From Streptococcus parasanguinis (GTDB lineage Bacteria > Bacillota > Bacilli > Lactobacillales > Streptococcaceae), in assembly GCF_016648855.1 (NCBI RefSeq), contig NZ_JACLQU010000002.1, positions 19,510 to 83,509 of the forward strand: a DNA stretch of 64,000 nucleotides, written 5' to 3'. The position numbers were made by a program, and so were the translations under genes. The notes under the pieces are model-generated. The model saw only the letters and a list, made by a program, of their open reading frames with translations, searched no databases and was not told where the DNA came from. Numbering within the stretch: position 1 is the stretch's first letter; each line of letters opens with the position of its first letter. Of this stretch, positions 35,974 through 44,754 are shown in pieces.

Positions 35974-38254
35974 GGGGTAGTTTCCACGAAGTTTCATACA
36001 TTAACTTCATTTCATAATCATTCTTAATAATATCTTCCTCTATTTTATTTTTGTATTCTTCCATTTTTTCGAGGTTATACATTTTTTGATAATAATGATA
36101 GAGATTGTAGTAAATCTTATCCAAAAAACGCTTAAAAGATGTCTTTGAGATGAGTTCCTCCAATTCAACAACAATTGACTGACATTCAAGACTACCTACT
36201 CTATCCTTTAAGAGATAATAAACAACTAAATTATTGTAAATGGCAAATCGGTCATATTCATCATATGCGGTGATTTTTGCGCTATTAAGTAACTCCGGTA
36301 TTGCTTCATCAATATCTCCACTATAAAATTTTATTGTAGCCTCGTTATGAAGAATCATATGATTATATACAAGTGATTCACCGAAATAGTCTCGAGCGGT
36401 TATTAAAGATTGTTCGGCACGAGAAACATCTCTTTCTACAGCATATAAGTAAGCTAGATAGATAGCATGAAGTCCTGAAAATTCAGAATCTTGTTCCTTA
36501 AAAATTCTCTCCGTAATTGACTGAACAATTTTTATACGGTCAGAAAATTGGCTATAAAAAACATTGGATAATCTGATTAAGTAGGGATATAGTGGATGAG
36601 TGTGTTGCGTACTTAATTCCTCGAAAATACGTTTTGCTTCTTCTCGTCTTTCAAGTTGTACTAAGTTCATTATTAAAACTAAAGAAAGCTGGAAGTATTG
36701 TGATGAGTTTTTATCTAGCTTAACTATATTTTTTTCAATATAGTTAATAGAAGCATCAAATTTTTCACATCGATTTAGTAATAATGCTTTGCCAAAAACA
36801 ACCTTATCAATATTGTGAGAGATAAAATTAATTAAAGATAGGGATTGTTGATACAAATTAGCATCATAGGCAATTTTTACAAGTGTCAGTATAAAATCTT
36901 CATCAATTGTTTTTACATCATGCTGTATCAGATTGAATTTTTCAAAATAGGCTACACGCCCTTCTTGTGAATCAATTCTTATCAATCTCTCTCGAATTTT
37001 AAGGAAAATAGATTTGAGTTGTAAAAATTGGCGGTGAAGTAAATAATGGTCAACTAAAATATCAAGATATTCAGCATTATTGGTTTCATATAACTTTTGG
37101 TTAATATATTTAACCAAAAGAGAGCTTAGAGCTAGTCTTAACTTAGGGGAAAATGTTGTAGGGCTAACAACCATATCTATAAAATTAGGGATTGATAAGG
37201 AAGAGTGATTTCGTTCTAGTAAATCTTTATTTACTAGAAAATCAATATTTTCCGAATCAAACTCCCCGTATAGTTGGGATAAAATTTCCATCAAATCAAC
37301 TTGAGCTAACCTATTCTTTGTTAAGGAAAGTAAGATTAAAAGGGCTGTTTGTTTGTCTGATAATTCTTCAACAATTTGTTTAATCGTCTGTAATTTTACT
37401 GTCCGATCCAACCGTACTCTATCATCAAAATCCTTTAAAATTGTGGAGATTTCTGCTAAATCTCCTTTTTCAATACTATCATGTAAAATTGTAAAATCAA
37501 TTTGCTCATAATGCAATTCTAACTCTTCAGTTAATTGTTGGATGTAATGAAGAATATGTTCATTAGAAAGTCGATTTAAGTGATATGTTTTAAGAAAAAA
37601 TTTACTACTATTTTTCAAATACTGCTCCACTCTGTTATCGTCACATTCAAAAATAAACAGGCATTGTTGAGAAGTAACTATTAATTTATTAAATAAATCC
37701 AAAGAAGAACGATCAATCTGAGAGGCTTGTGAATACAAAATAGATAATTTTCTCTGTTTTAGAACATAATTAGCATATTCAAAGAGATTTTCCACTTGAG
37801 CTTTTAGCACAAATGTCTCATATTGAGTAGGTTCTTCTATCAATGAAGGTAAGTCAATCTCTGACACTTCTAGTCCAATATTATTATCTTTAAAAAATGT
37901 TCCAATAAATGCTTTACCAAATATTGCTGAAATTTTCAGCAATATTTTAATAGCTTTATCACTAGTCATTTTTTTGGTGTAAAATTCTTTAAAATCATCA
38001 TAACCATACTCGCTACTGATTTTATCCAATTCTATAACAAATCTTTTAAATGTTGAAAAATCATTGCTATCATCTAATGGAAAAACTTCTATAAAAGATA
38101 AGTTTAGTTTCTTAGATATTTCTTTAATAAATTCGGATTTCCCTACGCCTGAATCAGCTTTAATGATATAAACTTGATTCAATCCACGATTCAAATTATT
38201 AGTGTAATCTTTTTGTAAATTACGGAGCTCTTCTTTACGATTGATAAACTTCAT
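35954..38254 (-). CDS. P-loop NTPase with TPR-like C-terminus, invertible module gene 2
   Basis: A 766-aa STAND-like protein. Walker A is IKADSGVGKSEF (32-42). At the Walker B position, where AAA_16-type proteins have DD, the sequence is LSILYSQASQIDRSSLDLF (169-187), with the acidic pair replaced. Residues of about 380-760 are helical TPR-like repeats. No DNA-binding, protease or nuclease domain is evident. Proteins of this layout act as regulators or phage sensors; role unknown. It starts 4 bp inside the right repeat and is convergent with gene 1. Confidence 0.7.
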   Translation of the reverse strand: MKFINRKEELRNLQKDYTNNLNRGLNQVYIIKADSGVGKSEFIKEISKKLNLSFIEVFPLDDSNDFSTFKRFVIELDKISSEYGYDDFKEFYTKKMTSDKAIKILLKISAIFGKAFIGTFFKDNNIGLEVSEIDLPSLIEEPTQYETFVLKAQVENLFEYANYVLKQRKLSILYSQASQIDRSSLDLFNKLIVTSQQCLFIFECDDNRVEQYLKNSSKFFLKTYHLNRLSNEHILHYIQQLTEELELHYEQIDFTILHDSIEKGDLAEISTILKDFDDRVRLDRTVKLQTIKQIVEELSDKQTALLILLSLTKNRLAQVDLMEILSQLYGEFDSENIDFLVNKDLLERNHSSLSIPNFIDMVVSPTTFSPKLRLALSSLLVKYINQKLYETNNAEYLDILVDHYLLHRQFLQLKSIFLKIRERLIRIDSQEGRVAYFEKFNLIQHDVKTIDEDFILTLVKIAYDANLYQQSLSLINFISHNIDKVVFGKALLLNRCEKFDASINYIEKNIVKLDKNSSQYFQLSLVLIMNLVQLERREEAKRIFEELSTQHTHPLYPYLIRLSNVFYSQFSDRIKIVQSITERIFKEQDSEFSGLHAIYLAYLYAVERDVSRAEQSLITARDYFGESLVYNHMILHNEATIKFYSGDIDEAIPELLNSAKITAYDEYDRFAIYNNLVVYYLLKDRVGSLECQSIVVELEELISKTSFKRFLDKIYYNLYHYYQKMYNLEKMEEYKNKIEEDIIKNDYEMKLMYETSWKLPLNLNDE

Positions 38255-38258
38255 GACA

Positions 38259-38289
38259 TTCTCCTACCGATAACTATTTATTATCACTA
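38259..38289 (-). repeat. Right 31-bp inverted repeat of the probable invertible module
   Basis: Reverse complement of 34989-35019, all 31 bases identical. On the minus strand it carries the ribosome binding site of the 766-aa gene. The sequence beyond it (TATAGT with no TGn and no clear -35) is a weaker promoter than on the left. Confidence 0.85.
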
Positions 38290-38344
38290 TACAAAGCATT
38301 CAAATAAGTATATAATAGCATGATTATTGATAAAGGAGTTATTC

Positions 38345-39244
38345 ATGGATTATAAACATATTTCTACTTTCTTAGACTACTGCAAAACCCATAAACGCTT
38401 GAGTTCACATACGATTCGAGCTTACAAAAATGATCTTTTGCAATTTTACAATTCAAATTACAGCAGTGTGGAAACCTATGTTGAACATTTGACGAAATCC
38501 AATATTAAATCTAATACATTACGTCGCAAAATTGCTAGTTTGAAGGTGTTTTACAGCTACTTAAAATATCATAATTTAGTTGATGAGAATCCTTTTAATC
38601 AATTACGTTATCAATTTAGAACGGAAAAAATATTACCTAAAACGATTCCTTATGATATTTTGAAAAGTATTTTTTCACATCTAGAACAGAAAGTTACCTA
38701 TTCAAAAACTAAATATCAAAAACAAAAAGCTGAAAGAAATTTGCTAATCATTTCCCTATTGCTTTCAACTGGAATTAGGATTTCCGAACTTTGTCATATT
38801 CATCTTAAAAACATTAATCTTTCAAATAGGACTCTCCATATTATGGGAAAAGGCAAGAAAGAACGTATCCTATTTTTAGGAGATCAAATAACATTTAGCT
38901 TACTAGAAACATATATAAATAACTACTGCTTTCAACCCAGTGACTACCTATTCTCTGGAAAATATTCTTTCAACCCATTGTCAGAGCAAAGTGTACGTTT
39001 AATTCTAAATACCCTTGTTAAACAACATAACTTAACTACACCTATTACCCCCCATATGTTTAGACATAGTTTCGCAACAATGCTTCTAGATAGTGATGTA
39101 GATATTCGATACATTCAACAAATTCTTGGACATAGTTCTATCTCAGTCACACAAATCTATACTCATGTATCTCAGTCAAAGCAAAAAGAAATTCTAACTC
39201 TGTGTAATCCCATTGCTTCGATTCATTCACAGTCAAAAAAATAG
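38345..39244 (+). CDS. XerC/D-like tyrosine recombinase, probable invertase of the module
   Basis: A 299-aa recombinase with SAM-like N-terminal domain (FLDYCKTHKRLSSHTIRAYKNDL), Arg in LLSTGIRISELCHI, HMFRHSFATMLL (HxxR), LGHSSISVTQIYTHVS (His and nucleophile Tyr). The catalytic set is complete. ATG at 38345 has AAAGGAG 7 nt before; a TTG at 38327 is less likely. It starts 55 bp outside the right repeat, with TATAAT at 38311-38316, and is divergent from gene 2. Adjacency to the repeats suggests it inverts the segment. Confidence 0.85.
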   Translation: MDYKHISTFLDYCKTHKRLSSHTIRAYKNDLLQFYNSNYSSVETYVEHLTKSNIKSNTLRRKIASLKVFYSYLKYHNLVDENPFNQLRYQFRTEKILPKTIPYDILKSIFSHLEQKVTYSKTKYQKQKAERNLLIISLLLSTGIRISELCHIHLKNINLSNRTLHIMGKGKKERILFLGDQITFSLLETYINNYCFQPSDYLFSGKYSFNPLSEQSVRLILNTLVKQHNLTTPITPHMFRHSFATMLLDSDVDIRYIQQILGHSSISVTQIYTHVSQSKQKEILTLCNPIASIHSQSKK

Positions 39245-39266
39245 GGCTACCTTCATAGAGGTAACC

Positions 39267-39455
39267 CTATCCTGAATAGTCAAGTCCAGTATCGTCACGG
39301 GCTTTGCCGTTATAGACAAAGGGATTCCCTGTTGTGTCTGTACTTGCCTTGCTTGCCCCATAGAGATGATATCGACTGATCCTTGGCTCATTGTCAACTG
39401 TAGTGGGTTGATATAAAGTTACAATCTGGAGAGGACTAAATCGGTTCTCTCCTTT
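39267..39455 (-). pseudogene. Fragment of an RHS/YD-repeat protein
   Basis: The frame between two stops encodes ISRYHLYGASKASTD and NPFVYNGKARDDTGLDYSG, a close match to the RHS core repeat of wall-associated polymorphic toxins. There is no start codon, and both ends are cut. It shows that a large RHS toxin gene once lay here. Confidence 0.6.
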
Positions 39456-39458
39456 TTA

Positions 39459-39801
39459 ATGTTCAAAGTGATGAGAATTATTCCTATAACCGTCAATTTC
39501 TTGTAAACCTTTTCATTTTTTTGTATAATATATTTGAAAAAGGGTGACATAAAGTAGTAATACCCAATTTGTAAAATTAATAAGATGCGCAAGTTTTAAT
39601 TAATTTGGGCATTTTTGATTACTCCAAAGGGCTGCCATCCGATATTGACTTCATTGACATGAAGGTGTTCATTATACTAAAAAAGCAAAGACGAGGTAAT
39701 TACTTCGTCTTTGCTTTTTTACGATTTTCCACTATACATATAGTAGAATACTTTTCCTGATAAAATTCTTTTTCTTATATTTTAGTGAACTCCATGCTGA
39801 A
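39459..39801. other. Gene-free stretch with strong bidirectional terminator
   Basis: No gene is seen. At 39680-39721 a near-perfect hairpin AAAAAAGCAAAGACGA/TCGTCTTTGCTTTTTT acts as a bidirectional terminator. The remaining sequence is AT-rich. Confidence 0.7.
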
Positions 39802-40083
39802 TCACTGAGTCAAACAAGTTCTAAAATCTTGAAATTCTAAAAAATGCCACGTAACCTCATCGTCATCTAAGACTGTCACAGTCTCGCCTTTAAAACAATG
39901 TGGGATAGGGACAGTTTTCTTTTGAAATGGATGTAAAACAACCATATCTTCTAATTTATTGTTGAAAATTATATGCAGACAAAGGATGTCATCAATATGA
40001 TTTTCAACCACTAGATAAGTTTATAACTCTAGATGATTGTACAAACTTGGCGGTTGTGTCATATAGTATTCAAAATTTTTCAT
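39802..40083 (-). pseudogene. Small hypothetical gene split by an in-frame stop
   Basis: From ATG (40083) the frame reads MKNFEYYMTQPPSLYNHLEL, then TAA (40021-40023), and continues in the same frame to VVENHIDDILCLHIIFNNK and DDDEVTWHFLEFQDF. Together it would be about 93 residues. GGAAG lies before the ATG. No family is recognised. The second half could start at a GTG, but without a ribosome binding site. Confidence 0.5.
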
Positions 40084-40150
40084 CCTTAAACTTCCACTTC
40101 CTTCATTGTTCTATAGACTAAAATGATTATCTCAGTTGTAAGTGAGTAGA

Positions 40151-40807
40151 CTAATTTACAAAAGCTGATTTCAACGAGACAATTCGATCACATTGTTTCG
40201 CATGGTCTAAATTATGTGTGACGATTAGAATTGTTTTTCCAAACTGATCTCTCAACGACCGAATTAAGTCAAATGATTTTTGAGCCATATCAGGATCCAA
40301 TGAACCTGTTGGTTCATCTGCCAAGATGATATCACCTGGTTTTAGAATAGCTCTCACGATGGCGATTCTCTGCTGCTCACCTCCAGATAATTCATTGACC
40401 TTGCTATCTAGTCTATTTTCCAAACCAACAAACCGCAAGGTTTCTTTAATCTTTTTCTCCTTCTCTTCCTTAGAGAAATTAGTAAAGTTCATAGCAAGCA
40501 TGAGATTATCTTTTACACTGGATGTAGAGATGAGTGCATTTGATTGAAATAGATAGTTGATAACATTCTTTCGATAGTTAACCGCAGAACGCGAATTCAC
40601 TTTTGGTAAGATCTTCCCGTTGATTAAAATCTTACCACTATCAATATTATCCAAAAGGCCAATCATATTAAGTAACGTAGATTTTCCAGAACCAGATGGC
40701 CCTACTAAAGCTACAAATTCATTTTCCTCAACATCAAAACTTAAGTCTTTTAAAATCTCACGTGACCCAAATTTTTTTGACACACTTTGTACGGAAATCA
40801 TAGACAT
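40151..40807 (-). CDS. Bacteriocin-associated ABC transporter ATPase
   Basis: A 218-aa LolD/MacB-like ATPase with Walker A GPSGSGKST, signature LSGGEQQRIAIVRAI, Walker B ILADEPTGSLD and His-loop VTHNLDH. It follows the permease with a 4-bp gap. In lactococcin-972-type clusters this pair gives immunity or export of the bacteriocin. Confidence 0.9.
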   Translation of the reverse strand: MSMISVQSVSKKFGSREILKDLSFDVEENEFVALVGPSGSGKSTLLNMIGLLDNIDSGKILINGKILPKVNSRSAVNYRKNVINYLFQSNALISTSSVKDNLMLAMNFTNFSKEEKEKKIKETLRFVGLENRLDSKVNELSGGEQQRIAIVRAILKPGDIILADEPTGSLDPDMAQKSFDLIRSLRDQFGKTILIVTHNLDHAKQCDRIVSLKSAFVN

Positions 40808-40811
40808 TAAA

Positions 40812-43013
40812 TCACCCCTTAAACGATTGTATGAGACTTTCTACTTCTTTACGGAATAGATTGAAGTAAAGAAGTAATAATTGGAAAGCAAATGTAACTA
40901 GTGTTAAAACTATTCCCAACTTAGAACCTAGTAAGATAGAAACAAGTAGTTCTATCGCAGAAACACCAACGACAAGAGAAAGAACACCGCTATACCTCTT
41001 CCAAGGAGAAAAGCCCATGAAGTATTGTACATACAGTTTTTCTTCGAAAAGCAAGCGATAAATCAAGACAAAACTCCAAAAGATAGCCATCATAGTAAAG
41101 ACAATAATAGCAATGATACTTCCAAATAGGTAGAAAGTATAGCCGAGATCTTTCTGAAGTCCATTGATATAATTCTTAACCGTTGTAAATTTCAGTGCAT
41201 TGTCTGATAAATCAGGGAACTCATTTTCTAAAATTGATTTTACCTGATTCATTGTTTCCTTATCACGAACTTTCAAAATTCCGTCATATCCACTCACAGA
41301 TAGGTTTGCTGATTCCATGAAGTACAAGTTTTCAGGAGCTGCTACAAAAATAACAGGTTCTTCACTAGTTACACCTCGATCGATTGATCTTGACCAAGTA
41401 AAAATGGACTTAGATGGCTGATAGGTTCTAAATAAAAATCTTGGATTTTCTGTAAACTTAGTCCCTATATCCCCTGGTTTTACTCGAACAACTTCTTGTA
41501 AATAAGCCTTCATGGTTTCAACATCCGCTGAACCTAGAGTATCAGGAATAAGGTACAATCTGGCACCATTACGTATTTCGGATAATTCTTCATTACTTAA
41601 CTCAACTCCTAGTTCAGATAAGTAATTATAAGAATAGGTTAAATACCAAAATGGTTTTTTAGGAACATTTTGATACGTACCATAGATTGTATCAAGGTAT
41701 TCTTGCCCGAGATATTCTCCCTGAGCAATATAAACACCTGGAATCTCTGAAATTCGTTGGTAAAAGTGATACATGCTGCTTTCTAATGAATTTGTATTAC
41801 CAGAGTAGGTTCCTATATCATCCCCTTCTACAAAATCCGAAATAACATACATATTTTCGACACTTTTCCACTCCCTAGCTACTTTGACATTATCAATGAA
41901 CTGATTCATTGGCGCATCTAAGGAATGACTAACTGCTATTAATAAACCAGCTACTAAAGTATAGAATAACAAACTGGTTGCCATTAATGGTTTCATTGGT
42001 AACCGTTTATGAATTGCAGCTAATGGAGAAACCAAATAAACAACAATACTTGGAATAATTAATGTTAGCAATAGTAACAAGATTGAAAGACTTGTACCCG
42101 CAAAGACTAACACAAATGATGATAATCCAAAACTAGCCCAACCTGACAAAAACCAAGTTGCTAGTGCGGAAACAGGTGCAATATAAATAGAAAACAGAAG
42201 AGAATCCTTGAAGAGGGCAGACCACAACTCCTTCCTATCCCATCCAAGTAGTATCAATGTCCCAAAATGTTTAAAGGATTGTAAAACACATATTAGGAAA
42301 AGAACAAGAAGAACCATAGCATTTACTGCAATACTAGCAGCTAAAACGATTGGCACAATTCCCTCAACAGTATTACTGCCAAAACTCTCTCTAATCAAGT
42401 CTTCAACAGAAATCCCAGTAATGGATGAGAGATTTGATAAAAACGTTTCTCTTGAGAGGTTGTCCTGAAGACCATTGATATGATATATCCCGTTTATTGT
42501 ATTTGTTTCTTGAAAAATATGGTCTAACCGATTAATAACAACAGGGGTTGTAAATAACAAGCTCGGTAATTCATAGAGCATATTATCAGTTCCCTTATCA
42601 AGTCCAATAGTCAAGTTATTGTCACTATGGGATAATAAATCTGAAATTTGTTGGCGTGATAAAATTATTTTACCACCGTTTGTAAAATCTGAAAAACCTT
42701 CAGGATTGCCAAGAACATCTAAATATATTCTATTTATTGAACCATCCCTACTACTATTTGTAGTACGTTTCGTCCAAATAGACAAGTCACTTTGTTCCAA
42801 AAAGTATTGGTATACACTTTGCGACTGTTCTTCAGATAATCTTTGAAGATAAACTGTAACTGTCCTAGAATTACGGTTATAACTTTGCCATGCCTCCTCA
42901 TACTGAACACCTGTAAAAAAAATTGCCATCAGAGCAAGTAGTACGCTCTGAATGGCAATCAAAAACAGGATTAAGTACTTCATTTTACCTAATAACATGT
43001 TTTTGTATGTCAT
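40812..43013 (-). CDS. Bacteriocin-associated integral membrane protein
   Basis: A 733-aa permease of the DUF1430/bacteriocin-associated type: one N-terminal transmembrane segment, a large outside domain (residues about 35-215), four central segments (FGTLILLGWDRKELW between them), a second outside domain (about 365-610) and three C-terminal segments. This is FtsX-like MacB topology. It follows the bacteriocin gene by 6 bp and shares an operon with the ATPase. Confidence 0.88.
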   Translation of the reverse strand: MTYKNMLLGKMKYLILFLIAIQSVLLALMAIFFTGVQYEEAWQSYNRNSRTVTVYLQRLSEEQSQSVYQYFLEQSDLSIWTKRTTNSSRDGSINRIYLDVLGNPEGFSDFTNGGKIILSRQQISDLLSHSDNNLTIGLDKGTDNMLYELPSLLFTTPVVINRLDHIFQETNTINGIYHINGLQDNLSRETFLSNLSSITGISVEDLIRESFGSNTVEGIVPIVLAASIAVNAMVLLVLFLICVLQSFKHFGTLILLGWDRKELWSALFKDSLLFSIYIAPVSALATWFLSGWASFGLSSFVLVFAGTSLSILLLLLTLIIPSIVVYLVSPLAAIHKRLPMKPLMATSLLFYTLVAGLLIAVSHSLDAPMNQFIDNVKVAREWKSVENMYVISDFVEGDDIGTYSGNTNSLESSMYHFYQRISEIPGVYIAQGEYLGQEYLDTIYGTYQNVPKKPFWYLTYSYNYLSELGVELSNEELSEIRNGARLYLIPDTLGSADVETMKAYLQEVVRVKPGDIGTKFTENPRFLFRTYQPSKSIFTWSRSIDRGVTSEEPVIFVAAPENLYFMESANLSVSGYDGILKVRDKETMNQVKSILENEFPDLSDNALKFTTVKNYINGLQKDLGYTFYLFGSIIAIIVFTMMAIFWSFVLIYRLLFEEKLYVQYFMGFSPWKRYSGVLSLVVGVSAIELLVSILLGSKLGIVLTLVTFAFQLLLLYFNLFRKEVESLIQSFKG

Positions 43014-43019
43014 AGGCGC

Positions 43020-43313
43020 TTACCTACAATTCCAGTAACATTGTGCTGTACCACTTCCAATATATCTAGATGCACGTGCTTCAATTCCTGGCCGTTTCCA
43101 ACCTGAGAAACCTCCGTTAGCACTTGCTGCGTGTTCATACACACCAGATTGAACGTGTGAGTAACTCCAAAGTCCTACTGTACGACCATAGTTCCAATAA
43201 ACGGCAGAACCTTTATAATAAACTGTTGCGGCAGAAGCGATTGAACCACCTGCACCAGCTAGGGTAAGAGCAAGTAACGATGTTGAAATAATCTTCTTAA
43301 TTCTTTTCTTCAT
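43020..43313 (-). CDS. Lactococcin-972-family bacteriocin precursor
   Basis: A 97-aa precursor. Signal peptide MKKRIKKIISTSLLALTLAG ... ASAA, then a mature part with Tyr/Trp and Gly rich in the Lcn972 pattern: VYWNYGRTVGLWSYSHVQSG, HAASANGGFSGWKRPG, ARASRYIGSGTAQCYWNC. Lactococcin 972 binds lipid II and blocks septum formation. Two Cys at the end are a variation; Lcn972 itself has none. GGAG precedes the start; candidate boxes TTGTCA (43376-43381) and TGTAAT (43351-43356) have a 19-bp spacer. Confidence 0.85.
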   Translation of the reverse strand: MKKRIKKIISTSLLALTLAGAGGSIASAATVYYKGSAVYWNYGRTVGLWSYSHVQSGVYEHAASANGGFSGWKRPGIEARASRYIGSGTAQCYWNCR

Positions 43314-43414
43314 AACATAGTCTCCATTTCATTTTTGACTAAAACTAACAATTACAACTCTTTTTTAGTAACTTATGACAACTTAGTACATTGGCAACTA
43401 TCCTTTCTTTGAAC

Positions 43415-43430
43415 TGGTAATACTACCAGC
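43415..43430. promoter_or_regulatory. Palindrome upstream of the bacteriocin gene
   Basis: CTGGTA-atac-TACCAG lies 100 bp upstream of the bacteriocin start. It is a possible operator for the adjacent regulator. Confidence 0.4.
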
Positions 43431-43458
43431 TTATTCATAAAATTTTACAATTCATATT

Positions 43459-43596
43459 TTAAAATTTTACAGAATATAATTCTCCAGGATCAAAGCCTAA
43501 AGGGGCGGGAGCGGGATTTATCGATGGTTTACCAACAATAACTAATAAACCCGCTAATAAAACTGCGACAACAAACTTTTTAGTTGCTTTCTTCAT
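43459..43596 (-). CDS. Small exported peptide, candidate signalling pheromone
   Basis: A 45-aa peptide not long enough for usual gene finding: MKKATKKFVVAVLLAGLLVI, then VGKPSINPAPAPLGFDPGELYSVKF. It has a basic start, a hydrophobic core and a proline-rich C-terminus, like the precursors of PapR/Phr-type signalling peptides. A perfect promoter precedes it (TTGACA at 43652-43657, TAGAAT at 43629-43634, 17-bp spacer), with AAAGGGG before the ATG. It sits between a PlcR/Rgg-like regulator and the bacteriocin genes; the signalling role is inference. Confidence 0.6.
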   Translation of the reverse strand: MKKATKKFVVAVLLAGLLVIVGKPSINPAPAPLGFDPGELYSVKF

Positions 43597-43628
43597 ATCT
43601 TGCAACCCCTTTCATATTCCTTGATTGT

Positions 43629-43657
43629 ATTCTATCACGCAGAAAATTATTTGTCAA
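43629..43657 (-). promoter_or_regulatory. Promoter of the small peptide gene
   Basis: TTGACA (43652-43657), 17-bp spacer, TAGAAT (43629-43634) on the minus strand. Confidence 0.8.
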
Positions 43658-43760
43658 TTGTATTTATAAAGATTTTTTTATTTTATTTTTTTATTATGAA
43701 TATGTTTATTTTAACCGTAGAAATAACTCGTTTCATGAGAGATGTTATAATAAATGCATA

Positions 43761-43790
43761 TAAAAAACAACACAGTAAAGACTGAGTTGT
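43761..43790 (-). terminator. Terminator after the PlcR/Rgg-like regulator
   Basis: On the minus strand ACAACTCAG-tcttta-CTGTGTTGT followed by TTTTTTATA. One mismatch in the stem. Confidence 0.8.
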
Positions 43791-43799
43791 CTATAACAA

Positions 43800-44672
43800 T
43801 TATGCTGGGAATGTTTCATTGATAAAACGCTCAAGGTCTAAAGCCATCTTATCATTTCCCTCTAGCAGGTATGCACGCTGCGCTGTTACAAAGTACTGTT
43901 TAACGGCATCTTTATGGGCAAAACCTTCACTAACATTCCCAAGTAAACAGTAAAGATTAGCTAAACAGTAGAAACTATTATTTTTGAGACAAATACCAAT
44001 CGTTTCAAAAGTCTCACTTATCGCTCTCTCTGTTTGCTGGTTTAACCATAGATACCGACAAAAGTTATACCGACATTTAATCAGAATTTCAAGTTCATCA
44101 ATTGTCCGAACCTTAACACTCTTAAAAAGATTGGTCATGCGATTATAGACTTCTTCAAATTTTGAGAGTTCATCCGTCTGAAAGTAAAAGTGTAATAAAC
44201 TATTTGAGATATTCAAATATTCCCAATCATATTCGCTATATTTTGACAAAATAGCTTCTAATTTTTTGATCGCTTCATTCTGTTTAAGGTCATGGTTAAA
44301 CAACACAATAGCCTCTATCCACTGAAGGTATAACTGATCGGAGAGAGGGAGTTTTACTGTCTTCGCAGCTTCTAACTCATAGATATATTTTAGTGAATCA
44401 TAATCTCGTAAGTCTAAGAATTTCTTAGATACAGCACGAAATTGAGTCAAAAACTCCGATTCGACATGGATATCCTCGTCAAAAAAGTAGTCCATTGATA
44501 CATTTAGCTTTTTTGCAAGGGCATATATTAAGTCTGAGCCAGGACTATAGTCTGCATCTCGCTCAATTTTACTGATTTGGGCCTGTTCACAGATACCAGC
44601 AGCCAATTCAACCTGAGACAAATTCAGTTCTTTTCTCCGACTACGCATTCGGCTCGCCAATAGTTTCCCCAT
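43800..44672 (-). CDS. PlcR/Rgg-like TPR transcriptional regulator
   Basis: A 290-aa regulator with an N-terminal XRE helix-turn-helix (MRSRRKELNLSQVELAAGICEQAQISKIERD) and a TPR-type C-terminal domain, the RRNPP quorum-sensing fold. In this family, a re-imported peptide binds the TPR part. The neighbouring 45-aa exported peptide is a fitting partner and the bacteriocin operon a fitting target; neither is proven. Confidence 0.82.
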   Translation of the reverse strand: MGKLLASRMRSRRKELNLSQVELAAGICEQAQISKIERDADYSPGSDLIYALAKKLNVSMDYFFDEDIHVESEFLTQFRAVSKKFLDLRDYDSLKYIYELEAAKTVKLPLSDQLYLQWIEAIVLFNHDLKQNEAIKKLEAILSKYSEYDWEYLNISNSLLHFYFQTDELSKFEEVYNRMTNLFKSVKVRTIDELEILIKCRYNFCRYLWLNQQTERAISETFETIGICLKNNSFYCLANLYCLLGNVSEGFAHKDAVKQYFVTAQRAYLLEGNDKMALDLERFINETFPA

Positions 44673-44754
44673 ATGGCCACCTCTATTCTATGTAATATTT
44701 ATCTTTATATCACAAATTATAACATTATGACTTTTATTTTTCAATTATTCATAC

